A DNA stretch of 64,000 bases from Evansella cellulosilytica DSM 2522 (GCF_000177235.2 NC_014829.1:3348001-3412000); one strand, 5' to 3'. Positions 1 to 8,937 are shown, numbered from the stretch's first letter. The notes: generated by a model from the letters alone, not told the origin. Translations and numbers: made by a program.

Positions 1-781
1 TTACTCGACGAGTTACAGGCACATAGTATGTTTGATCATCTGTTTGAGATAAGAAATAAAGAACAACTGATTTTGTATTGACTAAGTCTGCTTGATCACT
101 CATCTCTAGGTTAATACCATGATTCCTTGTATAACCGGAAGAAGATATCGGAGTACCATTTTGAGGCATCATAGATAATTCTTCTCCATCTAATTGCAGC
201 TTCAAGCTATCAACACCGTCTAGCTGTGTCACAGTCCAAGTGAGCGCTTGTAATATTTGCATTTCCTGTTGTGGATGATATTCAGTAAATTGCTCAGAAA
301 GATTTAATGTAGCTGTTCCTTGTTGTACCTCTGCATTTAATATTTCTGTACCTGATGGGAGTACAGCTTGAAATCCATTTGGCAATAATTCAGTAACCGG
401 ACCACCTTGAACTAAGTATTGTACAATCCCCTCTAATTCACTATCTCCCCTAGGAAGATTTACACTTTGAGGAGCAACTAAGCCATTGCTATCCACTAAG
501 TACAATTCTCTCATAACAGTTTCACTGACAGTTCCACCTTTTTCTTCGGCCTCGTCAGCAACCCCGTCTCCATCCATGTCTGTAGTACTAGAGGATTGAT
601 CACCATCTTCCTCTACCACTAGATCAACTTCAAGTCCTTCCTCTTCATCCACAAAGTTTATTTGTTGTGGAGGATCGATCTCTTGTAAAACATCATCAAC
701 TGGATCCGAACCACAAGCTGTGAGTGTAACAGCAGCCGCAACGATTAGCAACCACCCTGATTTTAATTTTAGGCGACGCAT
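1..781 (-). CDS. gerM: Spore germination/sporulation lipoprotein GerM (3' end outside window)
   Basis: The reading frame starts at an ATG preceded by AAGGAGGG and stays open to the window edge, giving the first 260 residues; the B. subtilis protein is about 366 residues, so the C-terminus is missing here. Residues 1-23 form a lipoprotein signal (MRRLK, hydrophobic stretch, LTAC lipobox), so the protein should be anchored on the outer face of the membrane. An acidic low-complexity linker (about 25-75) is followed by GerMN-type sequence (MRELYLVDSNGLV ... LNLSEQF) and the start of a second repeat. GerM is needed in the family for normal sporulation and germination. Position next to racE matches B. 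subtilis. Confidence 0.88.
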   Translation of the reverse strand, partial: MRRLKLKSGWLLIVAAAVTLTACGSDPVDDVLQEIDPPQQINFVDEEEGLEVDLVVEEDGDQSSSTTDMDGDGVADEAEEKGGTVSETVMRELYLVDSNGLVAPQSVNLPRGDSELEGIVQYLVQGGPVTELLPNGFQAVLPSGTEILNAEVQQGTATLNLSEQFTEYHPQQEMQILQALTWTVTQLDGVDSLKLQLDGEELSMMPQNGTPISSSGYTRNHGINLEMSDQADLVNTKSVVLYFLSQTDDQTYYVPVTRRV

Positions 782-880
782 ACTATTCCCTCCTTGACAG
801 TTTGTACTAACATATATACGAGCTTATCTAAAATTTAGACCAATATAATTGAACAACCTTAAAAAATCTTTTTAACTCAA

Positions 881-912
881 AAAAGGCTGCACTTTACGTG
901 CAGCCTTTTTTC
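881..912 (-). terminator. Terminator after racE
   Basis: GGCTGCAC and GTGCAGCC form a perfect 8-bp stem with a TTTAC loop. A-runs and T-runs flank both sides, so it could work in either direction, but only the minus-strand racE/marR unit ends here. Confidence 0.85.
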
Positions 913-931
913 AAACCGTTAACTATACTAT

Positions 932-1771
932 TTATTTTTTATTAAGTTTTATAAAAAAACTATTTTTAGGCTTTTCATGAAGATGAATTTTTTGTACATC
1001 TATATCTTCCATCAGCAACCACTGTTTAGCTATTTGCTCAAACATATCACTCGATCCTGTAGAATAAAAGGCATGTTTCGGAATACGTTCTTCTTTAAAA
1101 AGGAGCTCTTGATGATATAATAATGCACTTACCTCTCTTGCAGTTTCATCCCCTGAACAAATGATCTCTACTTTTTCACCAGCTATTTCTCTAATAACAG
1201 GTGCTAGTAATGGATAATGGGTACATCCAAGAATTAAGCTGTCAATCCTCGTACTTAAGATTGGTGCTAACGATTCTTTAACAATCTCACTCGCCTCATC
1301 ACTAGAAAATAACCCTCTCTCGACAAGAGGAACTAAGTTTGGACATGCCAAACTCTCCACTTTCACTTCGTGATTAATCATCGTCAGCTCACGCTCGTAC
1401 GCTCCACTATTAATCGTACCTTCTGTACCAATTACACCTACATGGTCCGTTTTAGTTACCTTCAACGCAGCAATTGTCCCTGGGTGAATGACACCAACAA
1501 CAGGAATTGGCAATTGTTGTTTCGCTTCTTCTAACACAACAGCTGTAGCAGTGTTACATGCGATCACTAGCATCTTTATATCTTTTAATAGTAGATAATC
1601 AATCATTTCCCATGTATATTTACGCACTTCAGACTCTGGTCTAGGCCCATACGGACAACGTGCAGTATCACCAATATAGATGATTTCTTCCTTCGGTAGT
1701 TGACGGATTAATTCAGACACTACAGTAAGACCACCTACACCTGAATCAATCACTCCTATTGGTCTATCCAA
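932..1771 (-). CDS. racE: Glutamate racemase
   Basis: Interconverts L- and D-glutamate, supplying D-glutamate for peptidoglycan (and poly-gamma-glutamate where made). The hallmark sequences are present: N-terminal [13 protein letters not shown], the first catalytic cysteine in VIACNTAT and the second in [11 protein letters not shown], plus SGDETARE near the end. A longer frame opens with ATG at 1792 but that codon has no ribosome site. AGAGGA lies 9 nt before the TTG at 1771, and starting there gives [14 protein letters not shown], which aligns with the usual N-terminus, so TTG is chosen. It follows the MarR gene by about 30 nt and probably shares its transcript. Confidence 0.93.
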   Translation of the reverse strand: MDRPIGVIDSGVGGLTVVSELIRQLPKEEIIYIGDTARCPYGPRPESEVRKYTWEMIDYLLLKDIKMLVIACNTATAVVLEEAKQQLPIPVVGVIHPGTIAALKVTKTDHVGVIGTEGTINSGAYERELTMINHEVKVESLACPNLVPLVERGLFSSDEASEIVKESLAPILSTRIDSLILGCTHYPLLAPVIREIAGEKVEIICSGDETAREVSALLYHQELLFKEERIPKHAFYSTGSSDMFEQIAKQWLLMEDIDVQKIHLHEKPKNSFFIKLNKK

Positions 1772-1801
1772 TGGTATACTTCCTCTTTCCATTATATATA
1801 T

Positions 1802-2260
1802 TTACTCTGACTTCCATGTTTCGGAGTCACGTTTCATTTCATCGTTCAAGAAACTCAAGCTTTTCTCAAGGAAATCAATTTCCTCTTTGGAAAAGTTTTC
1901 TAATATTCCTTGTAAATATGTTTGTCGCTGATGAATCACTTCCCGAATGATTGTAGCACCTTTATCTAAAAGGTGAATTCTAACAACACGACGGTCTTTC
2001 GTATCTTTCACTCGCTCTACTAATTCGTTTTTTTCCATACGATCCACTAAATCAGTCGTAGTACTGCAAGCTAAATACATTTTAGAAGATAATTCTCCTA
2101 TCGTCATGTCACCTTTTTCATTTAACCACTGTAGAGCAACAAACTGCGGAGGGGTGATTGGGAATTCATTTAAAATCTCTCTCCCTTTTTGTTTAACTAT
2201 ATCCGCAATTCTTCGTAATGACTTTTCAATATGCGCTACTTGATCTATTTGTACTGTCAT
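1802..2260 (-). CDS. ysmB: MarR-family transcriptional regulator
   Basis: A 152-residue winged-helix protein of the MarR type. The DNA-binding part is recognisable around residues 60-100 (MTIGELSSKMYLACSTTTDLVDRM, then the wing VKDTKDRRVVRIHL), flanked by helices for dimerisation. AAAGGAGGG precedes the ATG. Its place between racE and the next unit corresponds to ysmB in B. subtilis. Ligand and targets cannot be read from the sequence; racE just downstream is the only obvious co-transcribed partner. Confidence 0.85.
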   Translation of the reverse strand: MTVQIDQVAHIEKSLRRIADIVKQKGREILNEFPITPPQFVALQWLNEKGDMTIGELSSKMYLACSTTTDLVDRMEKNELVERVKDTKDRRVVRIHLLDKGATIIREVIHQRQTYLQGILENFSKEEIDFLEKSLSFLNDEMKRDSETWKSE

Positions 2261-2509
2261 CCATATTCCCTCCTTTCGAAAAACGAAACACCATATAAAC
2301 TTATTTTCGTTGTTTTCATCAATAATTTCAAGTGTTTATCTCGTATTACTAGTGAAAAACCACAAATATCGACGTTTTTTTGTATTTTGATACTCATTTT
2401 TAATGAAATGTTCTATAGTTGTCAATTTCATCATTCACTAAATAACATCATACTTTCAAAAGATATTTTCTTATTAATAAATTTTCTTTTTGACTTACTT
2501 TGAACATTG

Positions 2510-2641
2510 TTGTTGATTTTCACTTCAGGATACTCGCTTGCCGCGGGCAAGGCTTCAGCTAATCGGGGGAACCCCACCCCGATGGATCTTCAGCTCTTGC
2601 TTTTCCCGCAGGCGTCTCGTACCCTTTCCTTCAATCAACAA
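2510..2641. repeat. Intergenic palindromic repeat with TTGTTGATT ends
   Basis: Bounded by the inverted pair TTGTTGATT / AATCAACAA and filled with GC-rich stem-forming sequence (CTTGCCGCGGGCAAG, GGGG-AACC-CCACCCC), unlike the AT-rich surroundings. A second left end of the same type (GTGTTTTTTTTCACTTCATGATA) starts near 2765, and related copies lie near 19863, 44027 and 57131. Apart from these copies, the 640-base gap between the MarR gene and ptsI shows no coding sequence I can support. Confidence 0.7.
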
Positions 2642-2854
2642 TACTTTGTACAAAACCGGGGAATTATGCTGCTACTGAATACTTGAAGCAATTTCATCAT
2701 TCACTTTCTAAAAAGATCTTAGTCTCAGAATAATATCATCTCATGAAAAATTTCTTGTTAATTTAACTTTGGTGTTTTTTTTCACTTCATGATAACTTGT
2801 CAAAGATGCTTGCCATACTTCGATTTAAATATTCTTACTAAAACTCCATTCTAG

Positions 2855-2912
2855 GTGTAAAAAAAGAGGACACCCTAAAGGTTACTATTTCAACCTTTTG
2901 GAATATCCTCTT
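2855..2912 (-). terminator. Terminator after ptsI
   Basis: On the minus strand AAGAGGATATTCCAAAAGGTT pairs imperfectly with AACCTTTAGGGTGTCCTCTT and is followed by a run of seven T. Confidence 0.85.
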
Positions 2913-2919
2913 GATAAAA

Positions 2920-4638
2920 CTATTTTATAAATGATTTTTCTACAAGCGATTTCACTTCTTCAGCAGTGTTTAAGTGTAGTGCTTCTTGTGCGACCTTCTC
3001 GGCGGCCTCTTTAGTGATTCCCGCTAGCTGACTTCTAGCTGGCAATATGGAGGTAGCACTCATACTGAATTCATCTAATCCAAGACCTAGTAATAGAGGT
3101 ATGGCAACTGAATCACCAGCCATTTCCCCACACATACCAGTCCACTTACCTTCTTTATGTGATGCATCGATAACCATTTTTATTAACCGCAAAATCGCTG
3201 GGTTATATGGTTGATACAAATAGGAAACTTGTTCATTCATACGATCTGCAGCCATCGTATATTGAATCAAATCATTAGTTCCTATACTAAAAAAGTCAAC
3301 TTCTTTTGCAAATTGCTCCGCCATAACAGCGGTAGATGGGATTTCGACCATAATACCTATCTCTATAGAATCACTTACTTCAGTACCATTATCTAATAAC
3401 CCTTTCCTCTCTTGTTCAAGGATTTGCTTCGCTTGTCTAAACTCACTCAAAGTCGCAATCATTGGAAACATTATTTTTATGTTTCCGAATGCACTTGCTC
3501 TTAGAAGTGCTCGCAATTGTGTTCGAAACATGTCATCCTGTTCTAAACAAAGACGAATTGCCCGAAACCCTAAGAAAGGATTCATTTCTTTCGGAAGATC
3601 TAAGTAAGGTAATTCTTTGTCTCCACCAATATCTAAAGTACGGATAACGACAGGTTTTCCATCCATTGCTTCAGCGACACTTTTATATGCCTGGAACTGT
3701 TCTTCTTCTGTAGGTAATTGATCTCTTCCCATATATAGGAATTCAGTACGGTAAAGCCCCACAGCCTCTCCACCGTTATTTTTTACACCTTCAATATCTT
3801 TCGGTGTACCGATATTTGCAGCAAGCTCTACATGGTGACCATCCTTCGTTGTAGTAGCTTCATGAACGAGCTTCGCCCATTCTCTTTTTTGTTCTTCATG
3901 TTCTTGTTTCTTTTTCTCATAATCAGCAAGCTCTGTACTTGAAGGGTTGAGAATGACATCCCCCTCCATTCCATCGACAATAATAGTGATGCCGTGCTCC
4001 GCTTCACCTGTAATGGACTTTGTACCGACAACAGCTGGAATTTCCATTGACCTCGCCATAATCGCAGAGTGAGAAGTCCTACCACCAATGTCAGTAACAA
4101 AACCTTTTACAAATTGTTTATTTAACTGAGCAGTGTCTGACGGCGTTAAATCCTCAGCAATAATGATCACTTCTTCATTTATTTCTGTTAAAGACACGAT
4201 TGGCTTACCTAAAACATGTGCAAGAACCCTTTGAGAGACGTCCCTTATATCAGCTGCTCTTTCCTTCATATATTCATTTTCCATTGCTTCAAACATAGCA
4301 ATGAATTGATCAGCAACAGCTTTTAATGCATATGCTGCATTCACTTTTTCATCTCTCACTTTATTACGTATCGTATCCACTAATTCTGGGTCACTAAGTA
4401 CTAGTATGTGAGCAGAGAATATTTCTGCGTGCTCTTCACCAAGACTTTGAAGCGTTTTTTCTTTAATTGCTTCGAGCTCTCCTTTAGCTGTTTCAAGAGA
4501 TAAATCAAATTTTTCTATTTCTTTATTAATATCATTCACTTCTTCTTTTACTACTGTTAAATCAGGAGGAACTAAGTGGAAGGCTTTCGCTATTGCTATT
4601 CCAGCCGAAGCACCAATCCCTGTTAATTTCATTGTCAT
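2920..4638 (-). CDS. ptsI: Phosphotransferase system enzyme I
   Basis: Cytoplasmic first enzyme of the sugar phosphotransferase system: takes phosphate from phosphoenolpyruvate and passes it to HPr. At 572 residues it is full length. The phosphorylated histidine is His190 in [13 protein letters not shown]; the HPr-binding helical domain lies before it, and the C-terminal PEP-binding barrel carries [10 protein letters not shown], the PMI segment and the catalytic Cys in GMCGEMAGD. The ATG overlaps the ptsH stop (TAATG), so the two are translationally coupled. No enzyme II gene is adjacent, unlike the B. subtilis ptsGHI arrangement. Confidence 0.97.
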   Translation of the reverse strand: MTMKLTGIGASAGIAIAKAFHLVPPDLTVVKEEVNDINKEIEKFDLSLETAKGELEAIKEKTLQSLGEEHAEIFSAHILVLSDPELVDTIRNKVRDEKVNAAYALKAVADQFIAMFEAMENEYMKERAADIRDVSQRVLAHVLGKPIVSLTEINEEVIIIAEDLTPSDTAQLNKQFVKGFVTDIGGRTSHSAIMARSMEIPAVVGTKSITGEAEHGITIIVDGMEGDVILNPSSTELADYEKKKQEHEEQKREWAKLVHEATTTKDGHHVELAANIGTPKDIEGVKNNGGEAVGLYRTEFLYMGRDQLPTEEEQFQAYKSVAEAMDGKPVVIRTLDIGGDKELPYLDLPKEMNPFLGFRAIRLCLEQDDMFRTQLRALLRASAFGNIKIMFPMIATLSEFRQAKQILEQERKGLLDNGTEVSDSIEIGIMVEIPSTAVMAEQFAKEVDFFSIGTNDLIQYTMAADRMNEQVSYLYQPYNPAILRLIKMVIDASHKEGKWTGMCGEMAGDSVAIPLLLGLGLDEFSMSATSILPARSQLAGITKEAAEKVAQEALHLNTAEEVKSLVEKSFIK

Positions 4639-4901
4639 TACTCTGCTAATCCTTCCTTCATAAGGGCATCAAGTTCTGCCATCGCTTTATCAGCATCTGC
4701 CCCTTCTGCTTTAATTGTTACTTCAGCTCCTTGAGAGACACCTAAAGACATTACACCCATGATTGATTTAAGGTTTACTTCCTTCCCTTTGTGCTCTAAA
4801 GTAATTTCTGCATCAAACTGTCCAGCTTTATTAACTAGTTGTGTAGCTGGTCTCGCATGAATTCCTGTGTCTGCTGTAATTGTGTATTTCTTTTCTGCCA
4901 T
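4638..4901 (-). CDS. ptsH: Phosphocarrier protein HPr
   Basis: An 87-residue HPr. His15 in GIHARPATQ is the phosphate-accepting residue that relays phosphate from enzyme I to sugar-specific enzymes II. Ser46 in [12 protein letters not shown] is the HPr-kinase target, so the protein should also act as the Ser46-phosphorylated co-repressor of CcpA; several cre sites are present in this window. AAAGGAGTG lies 8 nt before the ATG. Expression is probably set by the antitermination leader at 5008-5145 and the promoter at 5225-5254. Confidence 0.97.
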   Translation of the reverse strand: MAEKKYTITADTGIHARPATQLVNKAGQFDAEITLEHKGKEVNLKSIMGVMSLGVSQGAEVTIKAEGADADKAMAELDALMKEGLAE

Positions 4902-5007
4902 AATAAAACACTCCTTTTATAATTTAACTAGTGGTCTACGAATGTAATCATAAGCGTTTCTCGCTATTAAAGTACCCATATTATAAAAGTTTAACGCTAA
5001 TTTTGTG

Positions 5008-5125
5008 AGTAAAATAAAAAGGCATGAGCAAAGACTATATATGACATACCGGTAAACCAATCCGATAGCTCAACAAAAGAATAAATGCTGTTGAGAATTT
5101 CATATACACCTCTTTACTCATGCCT
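5008..5125 (-). terminator. Conditional terminator in the ptsH leader
   Basis: On the minus strand AGGCATGAGTAAAGA (5125-5111) pairs, with one G-T wobble, with TCTTTGCTCATGCCT (5034-5020), followed by TTTTTATTTTA. Inside are TATATGA/TCATATA and a CTCAACA/TGTTGAG hairpin. The 5' arm shares about ten bases with the 3' half of the RAT at 5116-5145, the mutually exclusive geometry of BglG/GlcT antitermination. Confidence 0.8.
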
Positions 5126-5145
5126 GATCGAATCAGTAACACGTT
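5116..5145 (-). promoter_or_regulatory. GlcT-type ribonucleic antiterminator (RAT)
   Basis: The minus strand reads AACGTGTTACTG, a short loop ATTCGAT, then CAGGCATGAGT, the form I recall for the B. subtilis ptsG RAT bound by GlcT (TGTTACTG ... CAGGCATGA). Binding of an antiterminator protein here would block the overlapping terminator and allow transcription into ptsHI. The antiterminator gene is not in the window. Confidence 0.78.
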
Positions 5146-5205
5146 CTTTGGTGATAACTTTTCATTTATGATACTAACGCTACTTATTTTTTTACATTTT
5201 TAACC

Positions 5206-5221
5206 ACTTGTATTTACAAGT
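5206..5221. promoter_or_regulatory. Operator-like palindrome at the ptsH start site
   Basis: ACTTGTA-TT-TACAAGT is a perfect 7+7 palindrome just downstream of the -10 box at 5225-5230, so it would cover the transcription start. It resembles operators of GntR-family repressors (ACTTGTATACAAGT in B. subtilis gnt). The regulator is unknown. Confidence 0.45.
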
Positions 5222-5224
5222 TTT

Positions 5225-5254
5225 ATTGTAACATATTTTCTTTTTTCAATACAA
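5225..5254 (-). promoter_or_regulatory. Sigma-A promoter for the ptsHI leader
   Basis: -35 TTGTAT and -10 TACAAT (preceded by TG) with an 18-bp spacer, about 80 bp upstream of the RAT and downstream of the gerE terminator. Confidence 0.65.
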
Positions 5255-5315
5255 TAAAAATACTCCAAAAAATAGATTAAAAGAATATGATGAATAACCA
5301 TCATCTTTTGTTTTC

Positions 5316-5352
5316 TTTAAAAATAACCTCAGGGTGATTTTCCCTGAGGTTT
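5316..5352 (-). terminator. Terminator after gerE
   Basis: AACCTCAGGG pairs perfectly with CCCTGAGGTT, followed on the minus strand by TATTTTT. Confidence 0.88.
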
Positions 5353-5388
5353 TAAGCGAAAACTTTACTGCAATCGTGTATTGCTAGC

Positions 5389-5613
5389 TTAAATCTTTAG
5401 TTCCCCTAATCTAACTAATTCAATAACAGCTTGAGAACGCCCCTTAACTCCAAGCTTTTGCATCGTATTTGAGATATGATTTCGAACAGTTTTTTCACTA
5501 ATAAACAGTTCTGCGGCAATCTCTTTTGTTGTCTTATCCTGTACAAGAAGTTCAAACACTTCTCTTTCGCGCTTCGTTAGTAATGGTTTAGGTCGGAACT
5601 CATGTTCTTTCAA
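5389..5613 (-). CDS. gerE: Late mother-cell transcription factor GerE
   Basis: Small LuxR-type helix-turn-helix protein that tunes the sigma-K regulon (coat and cortex genes) at the end of sporulation. [18 protein letters not shown] and the recognition helix region [19 protein letters not shown] are near identical to the B. subtilis protein. An ATG at 5634 is available, but AAAGGGTGA sits 7 nt before the TTG at 5613, and that start gives [14 protein letters not shown] and 74 residues, the family length. A sigma-K-type promoter lies upstream. It has its own terminator. Confidence 0.95.
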   Translation of the reverse strand: MKEHEFRPKPLLTKREREVFELLVQDKTTKEIAAELFISEKTVRNHISNTMQKLGVKGRSQAVIELVRLGELKI

Positions 5614-5686
5614 TAGTTTCACCCTTTCTTGCATGGGCTGCTTTGTCTAATTTATAGCAAGCAGTAGGTTTGTATTTAGTCATCAT

Positions 5687-5714
5687 TATCTTATGTAAGG
5701 AATGGAATGCCTGT
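5687..5714 (-). promoter_or_regulatory. Sigma-K-type promoter of gerE
   Basis: Minus strand: AC, 17 bases, then CATAAGATA, fitting the -10 form CATANNNTA. gerE is transcribed by sigma-K in B. subtilis. Confidence 0.65.
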
Positions 5715-5813
5715 GACATGACTTTACTAGGCAAGAAAGGATTTTTTCTTTTAAAATTACGATTCATCTAATAAAAAAGAGATATAAGAAGGTATTTGAA
5801 TAAAAATATTTGA

Positions 5814-6257
5814 TTAACTGCCTTTTTTTAATCGCTCTTTAACATGATCGCTCCAAGGTTCTGGTTTTCCAGAAACACTTGAAATTTGAACAATTCTTCC
5901 TCTCCCAGTTAAACACACTTCATTATTCTCGTTTAAAACAATATAATGCAATTCAACTGAAGTATTGCCCACATGTACGACCTTCACTGCCACCTTTATT
6001 GTCTCATCAAAAAAAATTTGCTTCAAATAGTTACACTGAATATCTGCAGTTACCGGAAATACAGAACTACCTTCTTTTATTGTAAGACCTAAAGATCTCA
6101 AAAAGTTAATGCGTGCCTCTTCAAAGTAGACAAATGCATTTGTATTATTCATGTGTCCAAATGCGTCAGTCTCAGAAAACCTTACACATATGTTATGAAA
6201 AAAACGAAAGCTTTGTTTCCATTCTTGAAAATTACCGATGTAATCGGGTAAATTCAT
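5814..6257 (-). CDS. ysmA: Acyl-CoA thioesterase, 4-hydroxybenzoyl-CoA thioesterase type
   Basis: A 147-residue single hotdog-fold protein. The catalytic-loop motif SETDAFGHMNNTNAFVYFEEAR (residues about 29-50), with the active-site Asp, is typical of the YbgC/4HBT branch that hydrolyses acyl-CoA thioesters in the cytoplasm. Length and position match YsmA next to gerE in B. subtilis. A perfect FadR-type inverted repeat ends 19 nt before the start codon, which ties the gene to fatty-acid breakdown here; that link is inferred from the site only. Substrate chain length is unknown. Confidence 0.85.
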   Translation of the reverse strand: MNLPDYIGNFQEWKQSFRFFHNICVRFSETDAFGHMNNTNAFVYFEEARINFLRSLGLTIKEGSSVFPVTADIQCNYLKQIFFDETIKVAVKVVHVGNTSVELHYIVLNENNEVCLTGRGRIVQISSVSGKPEPWSDHVKERLKKGS

Positions 6258-6275
6258 TTACCTTCCCCCTAATAA

Positions 6276-6295
6276 ATGAATGAATAATCATTCAT
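6276..6295. promoter_or_regulatory. FadR operator upstream of ysmA
   Basis: ATGAATGAATAATCATTCAT has perfect 8-bp arms ATGAATGA/TCATTCAT, the B. subtilis FadR (YsiA) consensus. It matches the site in front of fadR in this window (19683-19702). Confidence 0.75.
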
Positions 6296-6352
6296 GAAAT
6301 TTTGATAAGAAAAACGTTATGTGAGTCTCACTCATTAACGCTTTTCTTCAAA

Positions 6353-6378
6353 ATAAAAGGAGAGACAAATCTCTCCCC
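6353..6378 (-). terminator. Terminator after sdhB
   Basis: Minus strand GGAGAG-ATTTG-TCTCTCC then TTTTATTTTG. A second imperfect hairpin (AAAACGTTATGTGAG / CTCATTAACGCTTTT) at 6311-6345 lies just beyond. Confidence 0.8.
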
Positions 6379-6387
6379 TTATTATTT

Positions 6388-7149
6388 TTATACATTGTCA
6401 CTTCCAAAGAAGTTCTTAAAGGATTGTAATGTTGTTTCTCTATTTAAAGAAGCGATAGATGTTGTCAATGGTATGCCTTTAGGACATGCTTGCACACAGT
6501 TTTGTGAATTACCACAGTTTGTTAATCCACCTTCGCCATCCATAATCGTTTGAAGGCGTTCTGTTTTGTGCATTGCACCCGTTGGATGATTGTTAAATAA
6601 ACGAACTTGAGAAAGTGCTGCAGGTCCAATAAATTCTGATTTACTGTTTACATTTGGACATGCTTGTAAACATACACCACAAGTCATACATTTTGATAAC
6701 TCATATGCCCATTGACGTTTAGATTCTGGCATGCGCGGTCCCGGCCCTAAATCATACGTTCCATCTATTGGTACCCATGCTTTTACACGCTTAAGAGAAT
6801 CAAACATTCTACTTCTATCTACAACTAAATCTCTAACAACCGGGAACGTATTCATCGGCTCTAGACGAATAGGTTGTTCAAGCTGGTCTATTAACGCTGT
6901 ACAGGATTGACGAGGCTTTCCGTTAATCACCATTGAACAGGCGCCACATACTTCCTCTAAACAGCTTGAATCCCACGATACAGCCGTTGTCTCTTTTCCA
7001 TCTGCATTCACTGGATTACGGCGAATTTCCATCAATGCGGAAATAACATTCATATTTTCACGGTATGGTAGTTCAAAAGTTTCTTTGTATGGTGCACTAT
7101 CCATGTCCTTTTGACGTGTAATGATTATTTTAATTGTTTTCCCACTCAT
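6388..7149 (-). CDS. sdhB: Succinate dehydrogenase iron-sulfur subunit
   Basis: Electron-transfer subunit of complex II, linking SdhA to the membrane haems. All three cluster ligand sets are visible: 2Fe-2S in SSCLEEVCGACSMV ... SC (residues about 60-80), 4Fe-4S in CMTCGVCLQACP (about 152-163) and 3Fe-4S in CGNSQNCVQACPKGIPL (about 216-232). 253 residues is the usual length. The start overlaps the sdhA stop by four bases, with GGGTGA as ribosome site. Last gene of the sdhCAB operon. Confidence 0.97.
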   Translation of the reverse strand: MSGKTIKIIITRQKDMDSAPYKETFELPYRENMNVISALMEIRRNPVNADGKETTAVSWDSSCLEEVCGACSMVINGKPRQSCTALIDQLEQPIRLEPMNTFPVVRDLVVDRSRMFDSLKRVKAWVPIDGTYDLGPGPRMPESKRQWAYELSKCMTCGVCLQACPNVNSKSEFIGPAALSQVRLFNNHPTGAMHKTERLQTIMDGEGGLTNCGNSQNCVQACPKGIPLTTSIASLNRETTLQSFKNFFGSDNV

Positions 7150-8915
7150 GATTTTTCACCCGCCTTCTTCTTAGAAGTGTAGTCGCGCTTACGAGGCTTG
7201 ATGAGAGATACATCAACATCTTCATATTCGAAATTAGGTGTATTCGTTTCAGGGTTATATTTCGCTTTAGTCGTTTTTAACCATTCCTCATCGTTTCGTT
7301 CAGGGAATTCTGGTTTATAATGCGCACCTCGGCTTTCGTTTCTGTTATAAGCCCCTAGTGTAATGACTCTTGCTAAGTTTAGCATCCCTTCTAATTGACG
7401 AACAAATGCCGCACTCTGGTTACTCCACTTTGCAGTATCATCAATATTAATGTTCTTGAAACGTTCCATTAATTCTAGTATTTTTTCATCAGTAGCTAGT
7501 AGCTTTTTATTTTCGCGAACTACAGTTACATTTTCAGTCATCCATTGCCCTAGTTCCTGGTGAAGCTTAAATGCATTTTCTTTCCCATTGAAAGAAAGGA
7601 TTTCTTGGAATTTTGCTTCGTCAGCTTTGATCTGTGCCTCATAAACAGAATCTGAGATTTCCTCACTCTTCTTTTCAAGACCTTCAATATACTCAATCGC
7701 TTTCGGACCAGCGACCATACCTCCGTAAATAGCTGAAACTAGAGAGTTTGCTCCTAATCTGTTAGCACCATGCTGAGAATAATCACACTCACCAGCTGCA
7801 AACAAACCTGGAATATTGGTCATCTGATTATAGTCAACCCATAATCCACCCATAGAATAGTGAACTGCTGGGAATATTTTCATTGGTACTTTACGAGGAT
7901 CGTCACCCATAAATTTTTCATAGATTTCCATGATCCCACCAAGCTTAACATCGAGCTCCTTTGGATCCTTATGAGAAAGGTCTAAATAAACCATATTTTC
8001 ACCATTAATTCCGAGCTTTAAGTCGACACATACGTGGAATATTTCCCTTGTTGCAATATCACGAGGAACTAAGTTCCCATAAGCTGGATACTTCTCCTCA
8101 AGGAAGTACCATGGCTTTCCATCTTTATACGTCCAAACACGCCCACCTTCTCCACGTGCAGATTCGCTCATAAGTCGAAGCTTATCATCACCTGGAATTG
8201 CGGTAGGGTGGATCTGAATAAATTCACCATTTGCATAATAAGCACCTTGCTCGTACACTGCTGCTGCAGCATAGCCGGTGTTAATCATGGAGTTGGTTGA
8301 TTTACCAAAAATAATCCCTGGACCACCTGTAGCCAAAATAACAGCATCAGCTCTAAAGGATTCTATTTCAGAAGTTTGTAAGTTTTGTGCCGTTACACCA
8401 CGACATACATTATCATCATCTAAGACAGCGTGTAAAAATTCCCAGCCTTCATACTTTGTGACTAATCCCGCTACCTCATGACGTCGTACTTGTTCATCTA
8501 GCGCATATAGAAGCTGCTGACCAGTCGTAGCACCAGCAAATGCTGTACGGTGATGTTGTGTACCGCCAAAACGGCGTAATGCTAAAAGGCCTTCACCAGT
8601 ACGGTTAAACATTACTCCCATACGATCCATTAAATGAATAATACCAGGTGCTGCATCACACATTGCTTTTAGAGGCGGTTGATTCGCTAGAAAGTCTCCT
8701 CCATATACAGAATCATCAAAGTGCTCCCATGTAGAGTCGCCTTCCCCCATTGTATTTAATGCGCCGTTAATTCCACCCTGCGCACAAACAGAGTGTGAAC
8801 GTTTTACAGGTACTACGGAAAATAAGTCAACGGAAACACCTGCTTCGGCTGCTTTAATTGTCGCCATTAGCCCAGCTAAACCGCCGCCAACAACGATAAT
8901 TTTACCTTTGCTCAT
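7146..8915 (-). CDS. sdhA: Succinate dehydrogenase flavoprotein subunit
   Basis: Oxidises succinate to fumarate. The N-terminal FAD fold is IIVVGGGLAGLMATIKAAEAG; HSVCAQGGINGA carries the histidine that binds FAD covalently in the family; HPTAIPG and SESARGEGGRVW are active-site segments. An upstream ATG at 8945 would extend it into sdhC, but GAAGGAG lies 8 nt before the ATG at 8915 and MSKGKIIVVGGG matches the B. subtilis N-terminus, so 8915 is chosen (589 residues). Confidence 0.97.
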   Translation of the reverse strand: MSKGKIIVVGGGLAGLMATIKAAEAGVSVDLFSVVPVKRSHSVCAQGGINGALNTMGEGDSTWEHFDDSVYGGDFLANQPPLKAMCDAAPGIIHLMDRMGVMFNRTGEGLLALRRFGGTQHHRTAFAGATTGQQLLYALDEQVRRHEVAGLVTKYEGWEFLHAVLDDDNVCRGVTAQNLQTSEIESFRADAVILATGGPGIIFGKSTNSMINTGYAAAAVYEQGAYYANGEFIQIHPTAIPGDDKLRLMSESARGEGGRVWTYKDGKPWYFLEEKYPAYGNLVPRDIATREIFHVCVDLKLGINGENMVYLDLSHKDPKELDVKLGGIMEIYEKFMGDDPRKVPMKIFPAVHYSMGGLWVDYNQMTNIPGLFAAGECDYSQHGANRLGANSLVSAIYGGMVAGPKAIEYIEGLEKKSEEISDSVYEAQIKADEAKFQEILSFNGKENAFKLHQELGQWMTENVTVVRENKKLLATDEKILELMERFKNINIDDTAKWSNQSAAFVRQLEGMLNLARVITLGAYNRNESRGAHYKPEFPERNDEEWLKTTKAKYNPETNTPNFEYEDVDVSLIKPRKRDYTSKKKAGEKS

Positions 8916-8937
8916 TCTAAACACTCCTTCTCTTTGG

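Noticed and set aside
3828-4100. A 90-codon frame inside ptsI on the same strand
   Set aside because: Alternative frame of a fully conserved gene; no independent start signal.
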